56,612 nt of DNA from Bacillota bacterium (GCA_023388535.1 JAEWFZ010000027.1:1-56612), one strand, 5' to 3'; shown: positions 46,561 to 55,861, counted from the stretch's first letter. The notes: generated by a model not told the origin, from the letters alone. Translations and numbers: made by a program.

Positions 46561-48346
46561 ATAAAAGCTCCTCTTGATGGACCATGTTTTGGATATTAGC
46601 GATTTCCTGGTACAAGCCAGGTTCTTGCATCAGCTGTTGATGATTACCAATTTGTGAGACTCGACCATTTTCTAAAACCACTATTTTATCAGCTTGTTGG
46701 GCGGTTTGGACACGATGGGTAATAATGATGGTGGTTTGTTTTTGATCCATGGCGGCTAATTGTTGGCGAATGAACGCATCGGTTTGGGTATCCACCGCTG
46801 ATAAGGAATCATCAAAAATGAGAATTGGTTGACGATTAATTAAAGCACGCGCGATTGCTACCCGTTGTTTTTGTCCGCCAGAGAGCGTCACCCCACGCTC
46901 ACCAACCAGCGTTTGATAACCTTGATCAAATCCCAATACCACATCATGAATAGCGGCGATCCGGGCGGCTCGTTCCACTTCGTTAGGAAGCGCCTTGGGA
47001 GCGGCTAGTTTGATATTTTCTTCGATGGATTTTGAAAAAAGAAAGGGTTCTTGTAAGACAAGACCGATATTAGAGCGTAGATGATGTTTTTGAATCTCCG
47101 ATAATTCAACCCCATCAATGGTAATGCTGCCTTGATAATCGTAAAGTCGGGTCAGTAAGTAAATTAAAGAAGATTTCCCGGAACCGGTCGGACCCATTAT
47201 CGCTACTGTTGTTTGTGGTTCGATGCTAAAGCTAAGGTCTTTAAAGACGGCTTTTTGATCATCGGGATAATTAAAACTGACTTGATCAAAGACAATTTCA
47301 CCTTGAAGATTTACCAGTTTTCCAGAATCCACATCTTCGGACTTGATATCAATAATCTCCATCAAACGATCCGTAGCTACCGATACTTTACCTAAATCAG
47401 CCAAAATCCGACCAAGATGACGGACCGGATATAAAATCATATTCTCATAAGCGATGAAGACGTAGAAATCCCCCATACTCAAACTTCCAGCTTGAGCATA
47501 GTAAATCCCAACTAAAACGACCGCTAAGATTTGAAATAAAATAATGGCGTCACTGCTCGCCCAATATTCACCCATCAGATGCATCAAGCGACTTGTTTTC
47601 TTACGATAATCTTGATTGGCTTGTTCGAATTTATCCAATTCATAAAGTTCTCGGTTAAAGGCTTTGACGACCCGAATCCCTTCAAGATTTTCTTGAATGA
47701 CCGTCGAAAGTTTCGCTTCGGCTTCATCAGATTCCTTAAAAACCTTCGAGACTTGTTTAAAGAAATAAAAGCCATACCCAAATAAAACGGGCATTGAAGC
47801 TACAGCTACCCAAGCCATGGCAACGTGAATTGAAAACAAGACCAACGCAGCAATGATAATGGTCATTACCGCATAGACGAATTGTGATATTTGTACGGAT
47901 AAGAAACGGCGGATTTGATCGATATCGGAAGTCGATCGTTGAATCAAATCCCCGGTTTGTTGTTTTTGAAGTTCTTCATAGGGTAAATAGGAAATGTGAT
48001 GAAACATGGTTTCGCGAAGCTTGAAGGCCGCCTGTTCACTGATATCCGCATTAAACTTAGCCCGTAAAAACTGGGAGATGGCCATTAATAAACCTAATCC
48101 AACCAGAACCAAAGCTACTACCCAGAGGTTGGCTTGTAAAAACGATTTGCCGCCAAGCAGCTGGGTAAGCTTTTCAAAAATGGCTGAATTAATAGTAAGA
48201 TCATGAATCAGATTATCGATCACATAGGAAAAAACCAGTGGCGTCATCAAGACACTAGCCACGGTGGTTGAGGTTACAATAACCATTAAAAATAGTTTAT
48301 ATTTCTGTGGTCCGATCATGCGGACCAAAAATTTTGCTTTTTTCAT
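46544..48346 (-). CDS. ABC multidrug exporter subunit, degenerate Walker B
   Basis: 600 residues with the same fused membrane and ATPase layout. GPTGSGKSS is Walker A, GVTLSGGQKQRVAIARAL a canonical signature, and ILIFDDSLSAVD has Asp in place of the catalytic Glu. The degenerate site of the heterodimer would thus combine this Walker B with the LSTGQ signature of the partner, while the other site is complete. The substrate cannot be predicted. It is the first gene of the pair. Confidence 0.92.
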   Translation of the reverse strand: MKKAKFLVRMIGPQKYKLFLMVIVTSTTVASVLMTPLVFSYVIDNLIHDLTINSAIFEKLTQLLGGKSFLQANLWVVALVLVGLGLLMAISQFLRAKFNADISEQAAFKLRETMFHHISYLPYEELQKQQTGDLIQRSTSDIDQIRRFLSVQISQFVYAVMTIIIAALVLFSIHVAMAWVAVASMPVLFGYGFYFFKQVSKVFKESDEAEAKLSTVIQENLEGIRVVKAFNRELYELDKFEQANQDYRKKTSRLMHLMGEYWASSDAIILFQILAVVLVGIYYAQAGSLSMGDFYVFIAYENMILYPVRHLGRILADLGKVSVATDRLMEIIDIKSEDVDSGKLVNLQGEIVFDQVSFNYPDDQKAVFKDLSFSIEPQTTVAIMGPTGSGKSSLIYLLTRLYDYQGSITIDGVELSEIQKHHLRSNIGLVLQEPFLFSKSIEENIKLAAPKALPNEVERAARIAAIHDVVLGFDQGYQTLVGERGVTLSGGQKQRVAIARALINRQPILIFDDSLSAVDTQTDAFIRQQLAAMDQKQTTIIITHRVQTAQQADKIVVLENGRVSQIGNHQQLMQEPGLYQEIANIQNMVHQEELLYESVS

Positions 48347-48355
48347 ATAGGTATT

Positions 48356-48886
48356 TTATAAATATAATTCAAATTGGTGGGTACCCCACTTCTTAAAGCG
48401 GGTGAGGATGAGTTTACTAAGATAACCCGTGATAATACCGGTCGGAATGCCTGTAAATAGCATTACCGGTAACCAGTATATCATGCCCCAAGATTTAACC
48501 ACGAAGACTAACGCCAAAATCTGACCGATATTGTGAAAGGTGGCGGAAGCAACCGACAAACCTACCGGGGACATCTTGGTAAAACGACGTAGGATAATGA
48601 CCATAAAACTACTTAGAATTACGCCACTTAGCGATAACCAAAAGCCAATACCTAAAAAGATGCCGCGCAGTAGAGTCGAGAACAAAACTCGCAATAGACC
48701 CAGTTTAAGAAACGAGCGAAAGCCAAAGAGATATAAAACGATTAGTCCCATCGCGTTGGCTAAACCAAATTTAACCCCAGGGACGCCTGGGATTGGTACG
48801 CTCGGTTCAATCATGTTCAATAAAATGCTCATCGACAAGAGTAGCGTGAAGATGGTCATTTGTTTGGTTCTTGAGCGCGCGTTCAT
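48356..48886 (-). CDS. Gx transporter family protein (HepS-like membrane protein)
   Basis: 176 residues, five or six membrane segments, with the family start MTIFTLLLSMSILLNMIEPSVPIPGVPGVKFGLANAMGL. Annotations of this family include heptaprenyl diphosphate synthase component I and Gx transporter, and the function is poorly defined. It is paired with the NusG-domain-II gene next to it (four-base overlap), an association common in Bacillota. Confidence 0.82.
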   Translation of the reverse strand: MNARSRTKQMTIFTLLLSMSILLNMIEPSVPIPGVPGVKFGLANAMGLIVLYLFGFRSFLKLGLLRVLFSTLLRGIFLGIGFWLSLSGVILSSFMVIILRRFTKMSPVGLSVASATFHNIGQILALVFVVKSWGMIYWLPVMLFTGIPTGIITGYLSKLILTRFKKWGTHQFELYL

Positions 48887-49272
48887 CGGATACTCCCGTC
48901 GATGTCTTCGGTTTCTACCTCAATATGGCGTACATCTTCTTCGATTTGAATAACCATATCATTCGGTAAACAAACGATGGGTACATACATATTTTTAACC
49001 CATCCTTGGATGGAACAAATATGTAAAGGCGAAGTTTCCGTAACGACGCGAACTTTTTCATCTTTTATTTCTATAACAACATCGCCTAACGTTCCCGCAT
49101 GGGTATAGATTTGATCTTTATTCATGCCATAACGGGCGATTTCTTGATTTTTGTAATAGACTACCGCAGCTACTTTGTCGCTTCCGATATTAAATATTTT
49201 ATCTGAAAAGATTAATAAAAGCAGGGTGGCTACCGTGACGAAAACGATAAATATTTTGTCTTGTCGATTCAT
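48883..49272 (-). CDS. NusG-domain-II-containing protein
   Basis: 129 residues: an N-terminal membrane helix (about 6-26) followed by a small extracytoplasmic beta domain (about 35-120) with VVIEIKDEKVRVVTETSPLHICSIQGWVKN and IVCLPNDMVIQIEE, which fits the NusG_II family. Two Cys residues lie in the conserved part. The fold is related to NusG but membrane-anchored and not a transcription factor. It precedes the Gx-family gene; both may serve one envelope pathway. Confidence 0.82.
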   Translation of the reverse strand: MNRQDKIFIVFVTVATLLLLIFSDKIFNIGSDKVAAVVYYKNQEIARYGMNKDQIYTHAGTLGDVVIEIKDEKVRVVTETSPLHICSIQGWVKNMYVPIVCLPNDMVIQIEEDVRHIEVETEDIDGSIR

Positions 49273-49291
49273 AGCGCCCCTCCTTCATTAG

Positions 49292-49954
49292 TTAATCGTG
49301 CTCTAAATCAATGGTTTCAAAGCGTTTGGTTTGAGTCAGAACGATCAGAATATCGTTGGCTTCAAAGCGATAGTCAATGTTAACATTGACGTTCATTGAG
49401 TCTTTTTCGTGTTTTTTAACACCGAGTACGTTCATGTCGTATCTTTGGCGTAGTTGTAATTGCATCAGCGTCTTGCCTACCCAGTTATTAGGAATGATAA
49501 ATTCAATGACCGAGTAATCATCATCGATATCAATCGCTTCAATAATCTGAGAACGCATGATTTCCTTGGCGACGCGTTCGCCCATTTCTTTTTCTGGGCG
49601 GATGACTCGGGTGGCCCCAAGTTTTGTGTATATAAGTAAATCTTGTTTGTTCTTAGCTTTTACCATTATTTCTTTGACGCCCAATTGTTGTAAATTGAGC
49701 ACCGCGAGAATGGCTGATTCTAAATTAGTGGATGAGGCTACTAAGACAATATCGCAATGATCAAAGCCAACCTGTTTTAGTAGATTAAGGTCGGTAAAAT
49801 CGCCTTGTACCCCTTGCACTAAATACTGTTCTAAGCGCTCAATGTTTTTTATATCTTGATCGATGGCAATTACTTCCGCCCCAAGTGAACTGGCGCTTTT
49901 GGCTACCGATGAGCCAAAGACTCCTAAGCCACAAATTCCTATAACTTTTTTCAT
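49292..49954 (-). CDS. KtrA/TrkA-type potassium-uptake regulator
   Basis: 220 residues. An N-terminal RCK/TrkA-N domain has GICGLGVFGSSVAKSASSLG (GxGxxG nucleotide fold) with the acidic VIAIDQD, and a TrkA-C domain (about 140-215). It gates the adjacent KtrB/TrkH channel in response to nucleotides. In Bacillota the TrkA-C domain often binds c-di-AMP; this is family knowledge, not seen here. It starts 13 bases past the channel gene. Confidence 0.92.
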   Translation of the reverse strand: MKKVIGICGLGVFGSSVAKSASSLGAEVIAIDQDIKNIERLEQYLVQGVQGDFTDLNLLKQVGFDHCDIVLVASSTNLESAILAVLNLQQLGVKEIMVKAKNKQDLLIYTKLGATRVIRPEKEMGERVAKEIMRSQIIEAIDIDDDYSVIEFIIPNNWVGKTLMQLQLRQRYDMNVLGVKKHEKDSMNVNVNIDYRFEANDILIVLTQTKRFETIDLEHD

Positions 49955-49967
49955 GATAAATTCCTTC

Positions 49968-51317
49968 CTAACCGATTAATACATGACCTTCTGCATAGGT
50001 TATTTCTTGTTGTTTCTTATTCTTAGCAAAGAATAAAATCAAGGAAATAGGCCCTACTCGACCGATGAACATCAAAGCCATAATCACAACTTGTGCTCCG
50101 CGGCTTAAGGTTGGAGTTAAATTCATACTGACGCCCACCGTAGCTAAGGCGGAGATATCCTCAAAAGCGAGAGCCATGAAATTAACCTGAGGTTCTAATA
50201 ATAACAAGAGAAATAACGCGGTCATAAAAACCGATATATAGAGTAAGAAGACGTTCATCGCATTACGTAGGGTATCCCTACTAATGGTACGATTGAAGAT
50301 ATTTACTTGATTTCGTCCTCTAACATGATTTGCGACATAAAGAAAGACCAATGCTACCGTGGTTGTTTTAACCCCACCTGCGGTACCTCCTGGTGATCCA
50401 CCGACAAACATTAATAAGATATAGATAAAATTAATAGCGCTATGGGTATTGGCGTAATCGATGGTTGCGAAACCTGCCGTCCGCATCGTCACCGATTGGA
50501 AAAACGAAGCCATTAGCTTTTGTCCAAACGATAGTCCCGCTAGACTATTATTGAATTCGATCATAATCGTCATCAAAAAGCCGAATGTGATAAAAAACAA
50601 GGTAGCTATTAAGACTAATTTAGTATGAACTTGTAAGCGCCGCAAGTAAAGCGACCATTCAAACTTATCGAGTTCTTGGTAGGTCTGTCTCAAATCAAAC
50701 CAAATCGAGAAGCCAATCCCTCCTAAGATAATTAAAAAAGGAATGGTAATCGATATGATGGGATCACCGACATAGTCCAAAAATGAAATGGTTGAGAAGT
50801 TATCGTAGCCCGCGTTACAAAAGGCTGAGACGGCGATAAATAACGAAGTAAAGATACCTTTAAACCAGCCAAACTGAGGGATGAAACGTAGGCTTAAGAT
50901 TAAAGCTCCAATCGATTCAATCGCCAAGGTATATTTCAAAATAGATAGTAGAAAGGGTCTTAAATTGGATAAAGTTTCGCGATTGATAGCTTCCGATAGC
51001 ATCAACTGATCGCGATGGGCTAAGCGTCGTCCCGATCTTAAAAGGATTACCGCAATTAAAGTCATTAAGCCCAAGCCACCAATTTGAATTAACACAAGAC
51101 TAACCATCTGGCCAAATAAGGAATAGGTATGAACCACCGGAACCGTATATAAACCAGTAACACAAACCATCGAAATCGCATGAAAGAGATGATCAAAATA
51201 ACTAGCTTTCGAACTGGCTACTTGAGCGATATTGAGATTTAGTAAAAAACTTCCCGTTAAAATAACGATAAAAAACGATAAAATAATTTGGCGGGTTGAA
51301 CTAAGATACTTTCTCAT
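49968..51317 (-). CDS. KtrB/TrkH potassium channel subunit
   Basis: 449 residues, about ten membrane segments in the four-fold SKT pattern. Filter-like loops are seen as VCVTGLYT, AFCNAGYDNFS, TMRTAGFATIDY and LATVGVSMNLTP, each with the conserved Gly. Upstream on the minus strand is a good -10 (TATAAT) but a weak -35. Together with the preceding regulatory gene it makes a KtrAB-like potassium-uptake system. Confidence 0.94.
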   Translation of the reverse strand: MRKYLSSTRQIILSFFIVILTGSFLLNLNIAQVASSKASYFDHLFHAISMVCVTGLYTVPVVHTYSLFGQMVSLVLIQIGGLGLMTLIAVILLRSGRRLAHRDQLMLSEAINRETLSNLRPFLLSILKYTLAIESIGALILSLRFIPQFGWFKGIFTSLFIAVSAFCNAGYDNFSTISFLDYVGDPIISITIPFLIILGGIGFSIWFDLRQTYQELDKFEWSLYLRRLQVHTKLVLIATLFFITFGFLMTIMIEFNNSLAGLSFGQKLMASFFQSVTMRTAGFATIDYANTHSAINFIYILLMFVGGSPGGTAGGVKTTTVALVFLYVANHVRGRNQVNIFNRTISRDTLRNAMNVFLLYISVFMTALFLLLLLEPQVNFMALAFEDISALATVGVSMNLTPTLSRGAQVVIMALMFIGRVGPISLILFFAKNKKQQEITYAEGHVLIG

Positions 51318-51379
51318 GAATTGTCCTTTCTTAACTCCATAGTATTATACCACTGTTGGATATTTTTACATACTAACAA

Positions 51380-51408
51380 TTGACTTTAAGCAAAGAGATT
51401 GATACCCT
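51380..51408 (+). promoter_or_regulatory. Candidate purA promoter with an overlapping palindrome
   Basis: TTGACT, 17-base spacer, TACCCT. The palindrome ATTGATA-N12-TATCAAT at 51398-51423 overlaps the -10 and the presumed transcript start, so it could be an operator. GAAAGTAGG precedes the start codon. Confidence 0.45.
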
Positions 51409-51440
51409 ATATCTGTTATCAATGAAAGTAGGTTTAAATC

Positions 51441-52724
51441 ATGATTAAAGCGATTGTAGGAGCTAACTGGGGCGATGAAGGTAAAGGTAAATTAACCGAT
51501 GTCTTTGCTCAAGAAGCGGATGTAGTAGTTCGTTTTCAAGGCGGAAATAACGCCGGACATACCATTATCAACGATTATGGTAAGTTTGCTTTACATATGA
51601 TACCCTCGGGTATTTTCAATCCTAAGACAACCAATATTATCGGCAATGGCGTGGCTTTAAATATTAAAGCGCTCTTGAAAGAACTAGAGTCGATTCAAGA
51701 ACGTCAAGTACCGACGGGTAAGCTCTTAGTTAGTGACAAAGCTCAGATTGTCATGAGTTATCATATTCTATTTGATGAGCTGGAAGAAGCGCGCTTAAAA
51801 GATGCCCAATTTGGTTCAACCAAATCTGGTATGGCGCCCTTTTATAGCGATAAATTCTTAAAGATTGGTATTCAAGTCGGGGAACTATTCCATCCTGAAT
51901 GGTTAAGCGAAAAACTCGATCGCATCCTGCCACAAAAAAATGCGCTCTTAGAACACTTGTATCAACAACCAGCTTTAGAAAAAGAAGCCATTTTAGAAGA
52001 ATTAAATAGCTACCGTGAATTAATTGAACCTTATGTAGCCCAAACCGAACGCATCCTAGACCAAGCAGCTAGAAGTAACCAGGTGATTCTATTAGAAGGA
52101 CAGCTGGGCGCTCTACGTGACCCTGATTTTGGAATTTATCCCTATTCTACCTCAAGCAATACCATTGCCTCTTATGCGGCGGTTGGTGCCGGTTTACCGA
52201 AGGCTTGTGATGAAGTGGTTGCGGTAACCAAAGCCTACTCTTCAGCGGTTGGTGAAGGACCATTTGTCGCTGAATTGTTTGGCGAAGAAGCTCATGAGCT
52301 TCGCATCCGTGGCGGCGATGCCGGTGAATTCGGTGCGACGACGGGTCGTCCGCGTCGCGTTGGTTATTTTGATGTTTTAGCGACTCGCTATGGCGCCAAA
52401 GTCCAAGGCGCTACACAGATTGCTTTGACCAATGTCGATGTCTTGTCCTATTTAGATAAGATTCCGGTGGTTGAAGCCTATGAAAAAGATGGTGAAATCT
52501 GTGAATATTTCCCACACCAACTACTGCAATACCAACTCAAGCCGGTCTATAAATATTTCGAGGGCTGGAAAGTGGATATTAGTAATATCACCGAGTATGA
52601 GGACTTACCACAACAAACCAAGAACTATATCGACGCTTTAGAACAATATATTCAGGTACCGATAACCCTGGTAAGCAATGGTCCACATCGCCATCAAATC
52701 TTAAAACGGATTACAAAATTATAG
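51441..52724 (+). CDS. purA: Adenylosuccinate synthetase
   Basis: Makes adenylosuccinate from IMP, Asp and GTP in AMP synthesis. 427 residues: GANWGDEGKGKLTD (P-loop-like start with catalytic Asp), QGGNNAGHTI with the catalytic His, GTTKSG-type loop as FGSTKSGMAPFY, EGQLGALRDPDFGIYP and a C-terminal GATTGRPRRVGYFD. It is on the plus strand between two minus-strand operons and ends in its own terminator. Confidence 0.97.
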   Translation: MIKAIVGANWGDEGKGKLTDVFAQEADVVVRFQGGNNAGHTIINDYGKFALHMIPSGIFNPKTTNIIGNGVALNIKALLKELESIQERQVPTGKLLVSDKAQIVMSYHILFDELEEARLKDAQFGSTKSGMAPFYSDKFLKIGIQVGELFHPEWLSEKLDRILPQKNALLEHLYQQPALEKEAILEELNSYRELIEPYVAQTERILDQAARSNQVILLEGQLGALRDPDFGIYPYSTSSNTIASYAAVGAGLPKACDEVVAVTKAYSSAVGEGPFVAELFGEEAHELRIRGGDAGEFGATTGRPRRVGYFDVLATRYGAKVQGATQIALTNVDVLSYLDKIPVVEAYEKDGEICEYFPHQLLQYQLKPVYKYFEGWKVDISNITEYEDLPQQTKNYIDALEQYIQVPITLVSNGPHRHQILKRITKL

Positions 52725-52747
52725 AACATCAAACGATGTTCTTTTTT
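52723..52747 (+). terminator. purA terminator
   Basis: AGAACATC-AAAC-GATGTTCT followed by TTTTTT, overlapping the stop codon region. Confidence 0.9.
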
Positions 52748-52755
52748 ACAAAAAA

Positions 52756-52774
52756 AAGAGCCTATTGGGCTCTT
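52756..52774 (-). terminator. cysE terminator
   Basis: AAGAGCC / GGCTCTT stem followed on the minus strand by a T-run; the cysE stop TAG is within the hairpin. Confidence 0.85.
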
Positions 52775-53346
52775 AAATTACTAAATCGGTTCTTTTCCAT
52801 GCATTCTAAACAATTATCCCGGGGTTTTAAAACCACTTGACCTTTATACGTATCCACCACCGTGGTACAGGCTGGTACATCCGCCAAAACAACAGCGTTT
52901 GCTCCGACGCGAACATGATCATCGAGGGTTATACCACCAATTAATTGAGCATGGGCGCCGATTAACACATCGTTTCCGATTTTAGGATGGCGACGGATAT
53001 GCTCCTCTCCAGGAATCGATACCCCACCCAAAGTTACCCCATGGTAGATGGTACAATCATCACCAATCTCAGCCGATTCACCAATGACCAGTCCCTGACC
53101 ATGATCAATGAAGAGACGACGACCTATTTTGGCTCCGGGATGAATATCAATACCGGTTAAGAAACGGGAAAAGGTATTTAAGAAACGGGCGAAAAAATAA
53201 AGTCGCAGCCGATATAAACGATGAGCGAGTCGATGAAAGAATAAAGCATGAACCCCTGGATACAAGAAAATCACTTCCAGCAATGATTTAGCAGCTGGAT
53301 CTTTTTTTCTTATATTTCTGGAAACTTCAAATAATCTATCCATCAA
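52762..53346 (-). CDS. cysE: Serine O-acetyltransferase
   Basis: First step of cysteine synthesis: acetyl-CoA plus L-serine to O-acetylserine. 194 residues with a short N-terminal helical part (LYPGVHALFFHRLAHRLY) and a left-handed beta-helix of hexapeptide repeats (GIDIHPGAKIGRRLFIDHG, GESAEIGDDCTIYHGVTLGG, GNDVLIGAHAQLIGG). DHGQGLVIGE supplies the catalytic His/Asp environment. It overlaps the kinase gene by 11 bases. Confidence 0.92.
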   Translation of the reverse strand: MMDRLFEVSRNIRKKDPAAKSLLEVIFLYPGVHALFFHRLAHRLYRLRLYFFARFLNTFSRFLTGIDIHPGAKIGRRLFIDHGQGLVIGESAEIGDDCTIYHGVTLGGVSIPGEEHIRRHPKIGNDVLIGAHAQLIGGITLDDHVRVGANAVVLADVPACTTVVDTYKGQVVLKPRDNCLECMEKNRFSNLRAQ

Positions 53347-53941
53347 TTTCCTTTAGTTTTTCATGAATCAATTTCAGAATATACTCAAGATCTTCGGGAC
53401 GTTTTTCAAAGTCTAAATTGTCGACGTTAATTTTTAGAATTGGTGAGATGGTATATTGGTCAAAGAAACTACGATATTCGTCGTTTAGCGTTTGCCAGTA
53501 TTCGCGTTCTACAATTTGTTCAAACTCCAAACCGCGCTTTTGAATACGGCGAATCGCTTCGTCTACCGAAACCTCTAAATAAATCATTAGTTTTGGTTTG
53601 GCGACATGTTCGAGCATATTTTCAAGTAGTTCTTCATAAACTTGATACTCTTCTTCTTCCATATCGCCCCCTTGACAAAGCATCTTAGCAAAGATGGCAT
53701 CACCATAAATCGAACGATCCAAGACCGAACGTTCAATTTGGCTGGCTTCTTTGATATGTTTGAAGCGTTTATTTAAGAAAAAGATTTGTAAGGGAAACGA
53801 GTAGCGTTTTCGATCGTAATAAAACTTAGGTAGGATTGGGTTATCCACAACTGGTTCTTCAAACGCTTGGTAACCATCCTTGGCTATATATCTCATTAGG
53901 GAGCTTTTACCAACCCCCACAACTCCTTCGATTACTATCAT
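53336..53941 (-). CDS. Deoxynucleoside kinase (dGK/dAK type)
   Basis: The start at 53941 (MIVIEGVVGVGKSS) is chosen because CAAAGGAGACATGGAAT lies at proper distance and the family normally starts at this motif; an ATG 18 codons earlier overlaps the mrp stop. 201 residues: P-loop GVVGVGKS, EEPVVDNP, the DRS motif in VLDRSIYGDAIF, YLEVSVDEAIRRIQKRG with the LID Arg residues. It salvages deoxynucleosides as monophosphates, most likely purines. Confidence 0.9.
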   Translation of the reverse strand: MIVIEGVVGVGKSSLMRYIAKDGYQAFEEPVVDNPILPKFYYDRKRYSFPLQIFFLNKRFKHIKEASQIERSVLDRSIYGDAIFAKMLCQGGDMEEEEYQVYEELLENMLEHVAKPKLMIYLEVSVDEAIRRIQKRGLEFEQIVEREYWQTLNDEYRSFFDQYTISPILKINVDNLDFEKRPEDLEYILKLIHEKLKEIDG

Positions 53942-53991
53942 ATTCCATGTCTCCTTTGTGTTAATTTTACTTAAATAATCTCTATAGGCTT

Positions 53992-54798
53992 TCATTCGGT
54001 TAATCCTAATTTTGCTTCGACTTGACGAAGGATTTCTTCATAGCCAAGTACGCTGACCTGATCCATTAATCCATTATCCGCGAACTCGCGATATTGAGGA
54101 TTGATTGGTAATCTTCCTAATATCTCAAGATTCTGTTGCTGGGCAAATTCTTCCAATTGGCTTTCACCAAACGGATATAGTTTCTTTTGACAATCTGGAC
54201 AAGAAATCCAACTCATATTTTCAATAATGCCAAGAATTGGGATGTTCATGGTGTTAGCCATGGTAACCGCTTTGGCCACGATCATCGAAACTAGCGACTG
54301 TGGCGTGGTCACTAAAACAATGCCATCCAAAGGTAAGGATTGATAGATGGTTAAAGGAACATCACCGGTCCCCGGTGGTAAATCGATTAACATGACATCG
54401 ATTTCTCCCCAATGGGTTTTTCCGTAAAATTCTTTGACCGCATTCGCTACCATTGGCCCACGCCAAATGGCGGCATCATTATCTTTCGGCAATAACATGT
54501 TGGCTGTTAATATTTTCATACCCGTAGCTGTTTGATAAGGATATATGCCCTCTTCATCCCCACGAGCGCGTTCTTTAATTCCATACATTTGACCGATACT
54601 TGGTCCGGTCAAATCCGCATCTAAAATGGCGACTTGATAACCTAGATTACTTAAACCGGAGGCTAATAAGCCGGTGACCATGGATTTACCGACGCCACCT
54701 TTAGCGGATACGACCCCAATCATCCGTTTTATCTTGGTGGTTTTTGACGCTCGTTGAGCGAACGGGTTAAAACGATTTTGTTCTTGCTTTGTACTCAT
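53992..54798 (-). CDS. Mrp/NBP35-family iron-sulfur carrier ATPase
   Basis: The start at 54798 (MSTKQEQNRFNPF) is chosen because AGAGGAATAAAG precedes it; an in-frame ATG six codons earlier is within the leader. 268 residues: SAKGGVGKSMVTGLLASGL (deviant Walker A), LDADLTGPSIGQMYG, DVMLIDLPPGTGDVPLT, and SWISCPDCQKKLYPFGE with the CxxC that binds a bridging Fe-S cluster. It acts in Fe-S protein maturation. Expression should come from the consensus promoter just upstream. Confidence 0.92.
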   Translation of the reverse strand: MSTKQEQNRFNPFAQRASKTTKIKRMIGVVSAKGGVGKSMVTGLLASGLSNLGYQVAILDADLTGPSIGQMYGIKERARGDEEGIYPYQTATGMKILTANMLLPKDNDAAIWRGPMVANAVKEFYGKTHWGEIDVMLIDLPPGTGDVPLTIYQSLPLDGIVLVTTPQSLVSMIVAKAVTMANTMNIPILGIIENMSWISCPDCQKKLYPFGESQLEEFAQQQNLEILGRLPINPQYREFADNGLMDQVSVLGYEEILRQVEAKLGLTE

Positions 54799-54817
54799 AT
54801 GCTTTATTCCTCTCATA

Positions 54818-54843
54818 AAAACCTAGCAATTTAGGCTAGGTTT
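54818..54843 (-). promoter_or_regulatory. Leader hairpin of mrp / terminator of WYL operon
   Basis: AAACCTAGC-CTAAATT-GCTAGGTTT plus TT lies between the predicted mrp transcript start (about 54846) and its ribosome site. It has a terminator form, so it may end the WYL transcript, attenuate or stabilise mrp mRNA, or do both. Confidence 0.6.
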
Positions 54844-54852
54844 ATTGATGTT

Positions 54853-54881
54853 ATTATAATGAATCCGGCGGGCTATTTCAA
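54853..54881 (-). promoter_or_regulatory. Consensus promoter of mrp
   Basis: TTGAAA, exactly 17 bases, TATAAT on the minus strand, the best promoter match in the window. Confidence 0.8.
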
Positions 54882-54937
54882 TTGATTTGGCTTACTTCCG
54901 AGAAGAAGTAAAAGTACCGTAATAAAACGTTAACTAA

Positions 54938-55861
54938 TTAGTCATAATAGGTGGAAATCTTTTGATAATGTTGTTTGATGGATTCAATTAACCATTGTGG
55001 TTGAAGTACTTTTACATCCCCACCCATTTCTAAGACCATCCTTAAAGTGGCTATTTTTCCTCTTGTTTTTACTTCCAAGATGAAGTCTTGATCGTTGAGA
55101 ATGGTGACTTTTTGTTGATCACCATAAATTCGTTGAGCATAATGGGGTTGACCGATAACTTCCAATTTTAAATCAATAATTTCATCGAAACGAAAGCCAA
55201 ATTCATCGATTTCTTGATTGAGATTAAAGTAGTTATCGAAAGCATATTTTTCATCAAGAACTTCGATGTTCAGCATCCGATCGATGCGAAAGGTCGTCAC
55301 ATCGCCAGCTTTCAAATAGCCGATGGTATAAAAAGCCTGATTGATTTCGAGGATGTGATAAGGTTCAAAAACATACGTTTTACTTTCGATTAAGCCTCGT
55401 TGATATTCGATTTTTATCCTTAGTTTCTGACTGATGGCTAAGGAAAGTTGACTGATATGTTCTTCTATCCGTTCAAGCGGGACGCTGCTTTGAGGGCTGA
55501 TGTTTAAGCTGATCGAGGTTTCGGTAGCTTCGTTGGCGATCAATTGTTGATACGCTTGTTTGAAGGTCCGGTTAAATAAGGGATGCTGCGAGTTTAGTAG
55601 ATAATCCTTAGCTAGAACTAAGCTTTCTTTTTGTTGAGCGCTGAGTTGGGCTAAGGGGAAAAAGGCCGCATCTTTGAGAAGATAGCCGCCCTGTTGCCCG
55701 GGTATACTTTCAATATAATAGCCTGCGTTCTCTAACTCTCGTTTGAATTCAATAATATTTCGTACTTTTACTTCTAATTCATCGGCGATTTCTTGTTTTT
55801 TCATTAATCCTCGACTTTTTAGTAAAAGTAGCATTTGAATGGTTAGTGCGGTACGATTCAT
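54938..55861 (-). CDS. HTH-WYL transcriptional regulator
   Basis: 307 residues: an N-terminal winged HTH (about 1-60, TIQMLLLLKSRGLMKKQEIADELEVKVRNIIEFKRELENAGYYIESI), then the WYL domain (about 140-230, RIKIEYQRGLIESKTYVFEPYHILEINQAFYTIGYLKAGDVTTFRIDRM) and a C-terminal WCX-like extension. Such proteins bind a nucleic-acid or nucleotide ligand and repress or activate nearby genes. It overlaps the next upstream gene by four bases, and a palindrome lies ahead of the pair. Confidence 0.88.
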   Translation of the reverse strand: MNRTALTIQMLLLLKSRGLMKKQEIADELEVKVRNIIEFKRELENAGYYIESIPGQQGGYLLKDAAFFPLAQLSAQQKESLVLAKDYLLNSQHPLFNRTFKQAYQQLIANEATETSISLNISPQSSVPLERIEEHISQLSLAISQKLRIKIEYQRGLIESKTYVFEPYHILEINQAFYTIGYLKAGDVTTFRIDRMLNIEVLDEKYAFDNYFNLNQEIDEFGFRFDEIIDLKLEVIGQPHYAQRIYGDQQKVTILNDQDFILEVKTRGKIATLRMVLEMGGDVKVLQPQWLIESIKQHYQKISTYYD

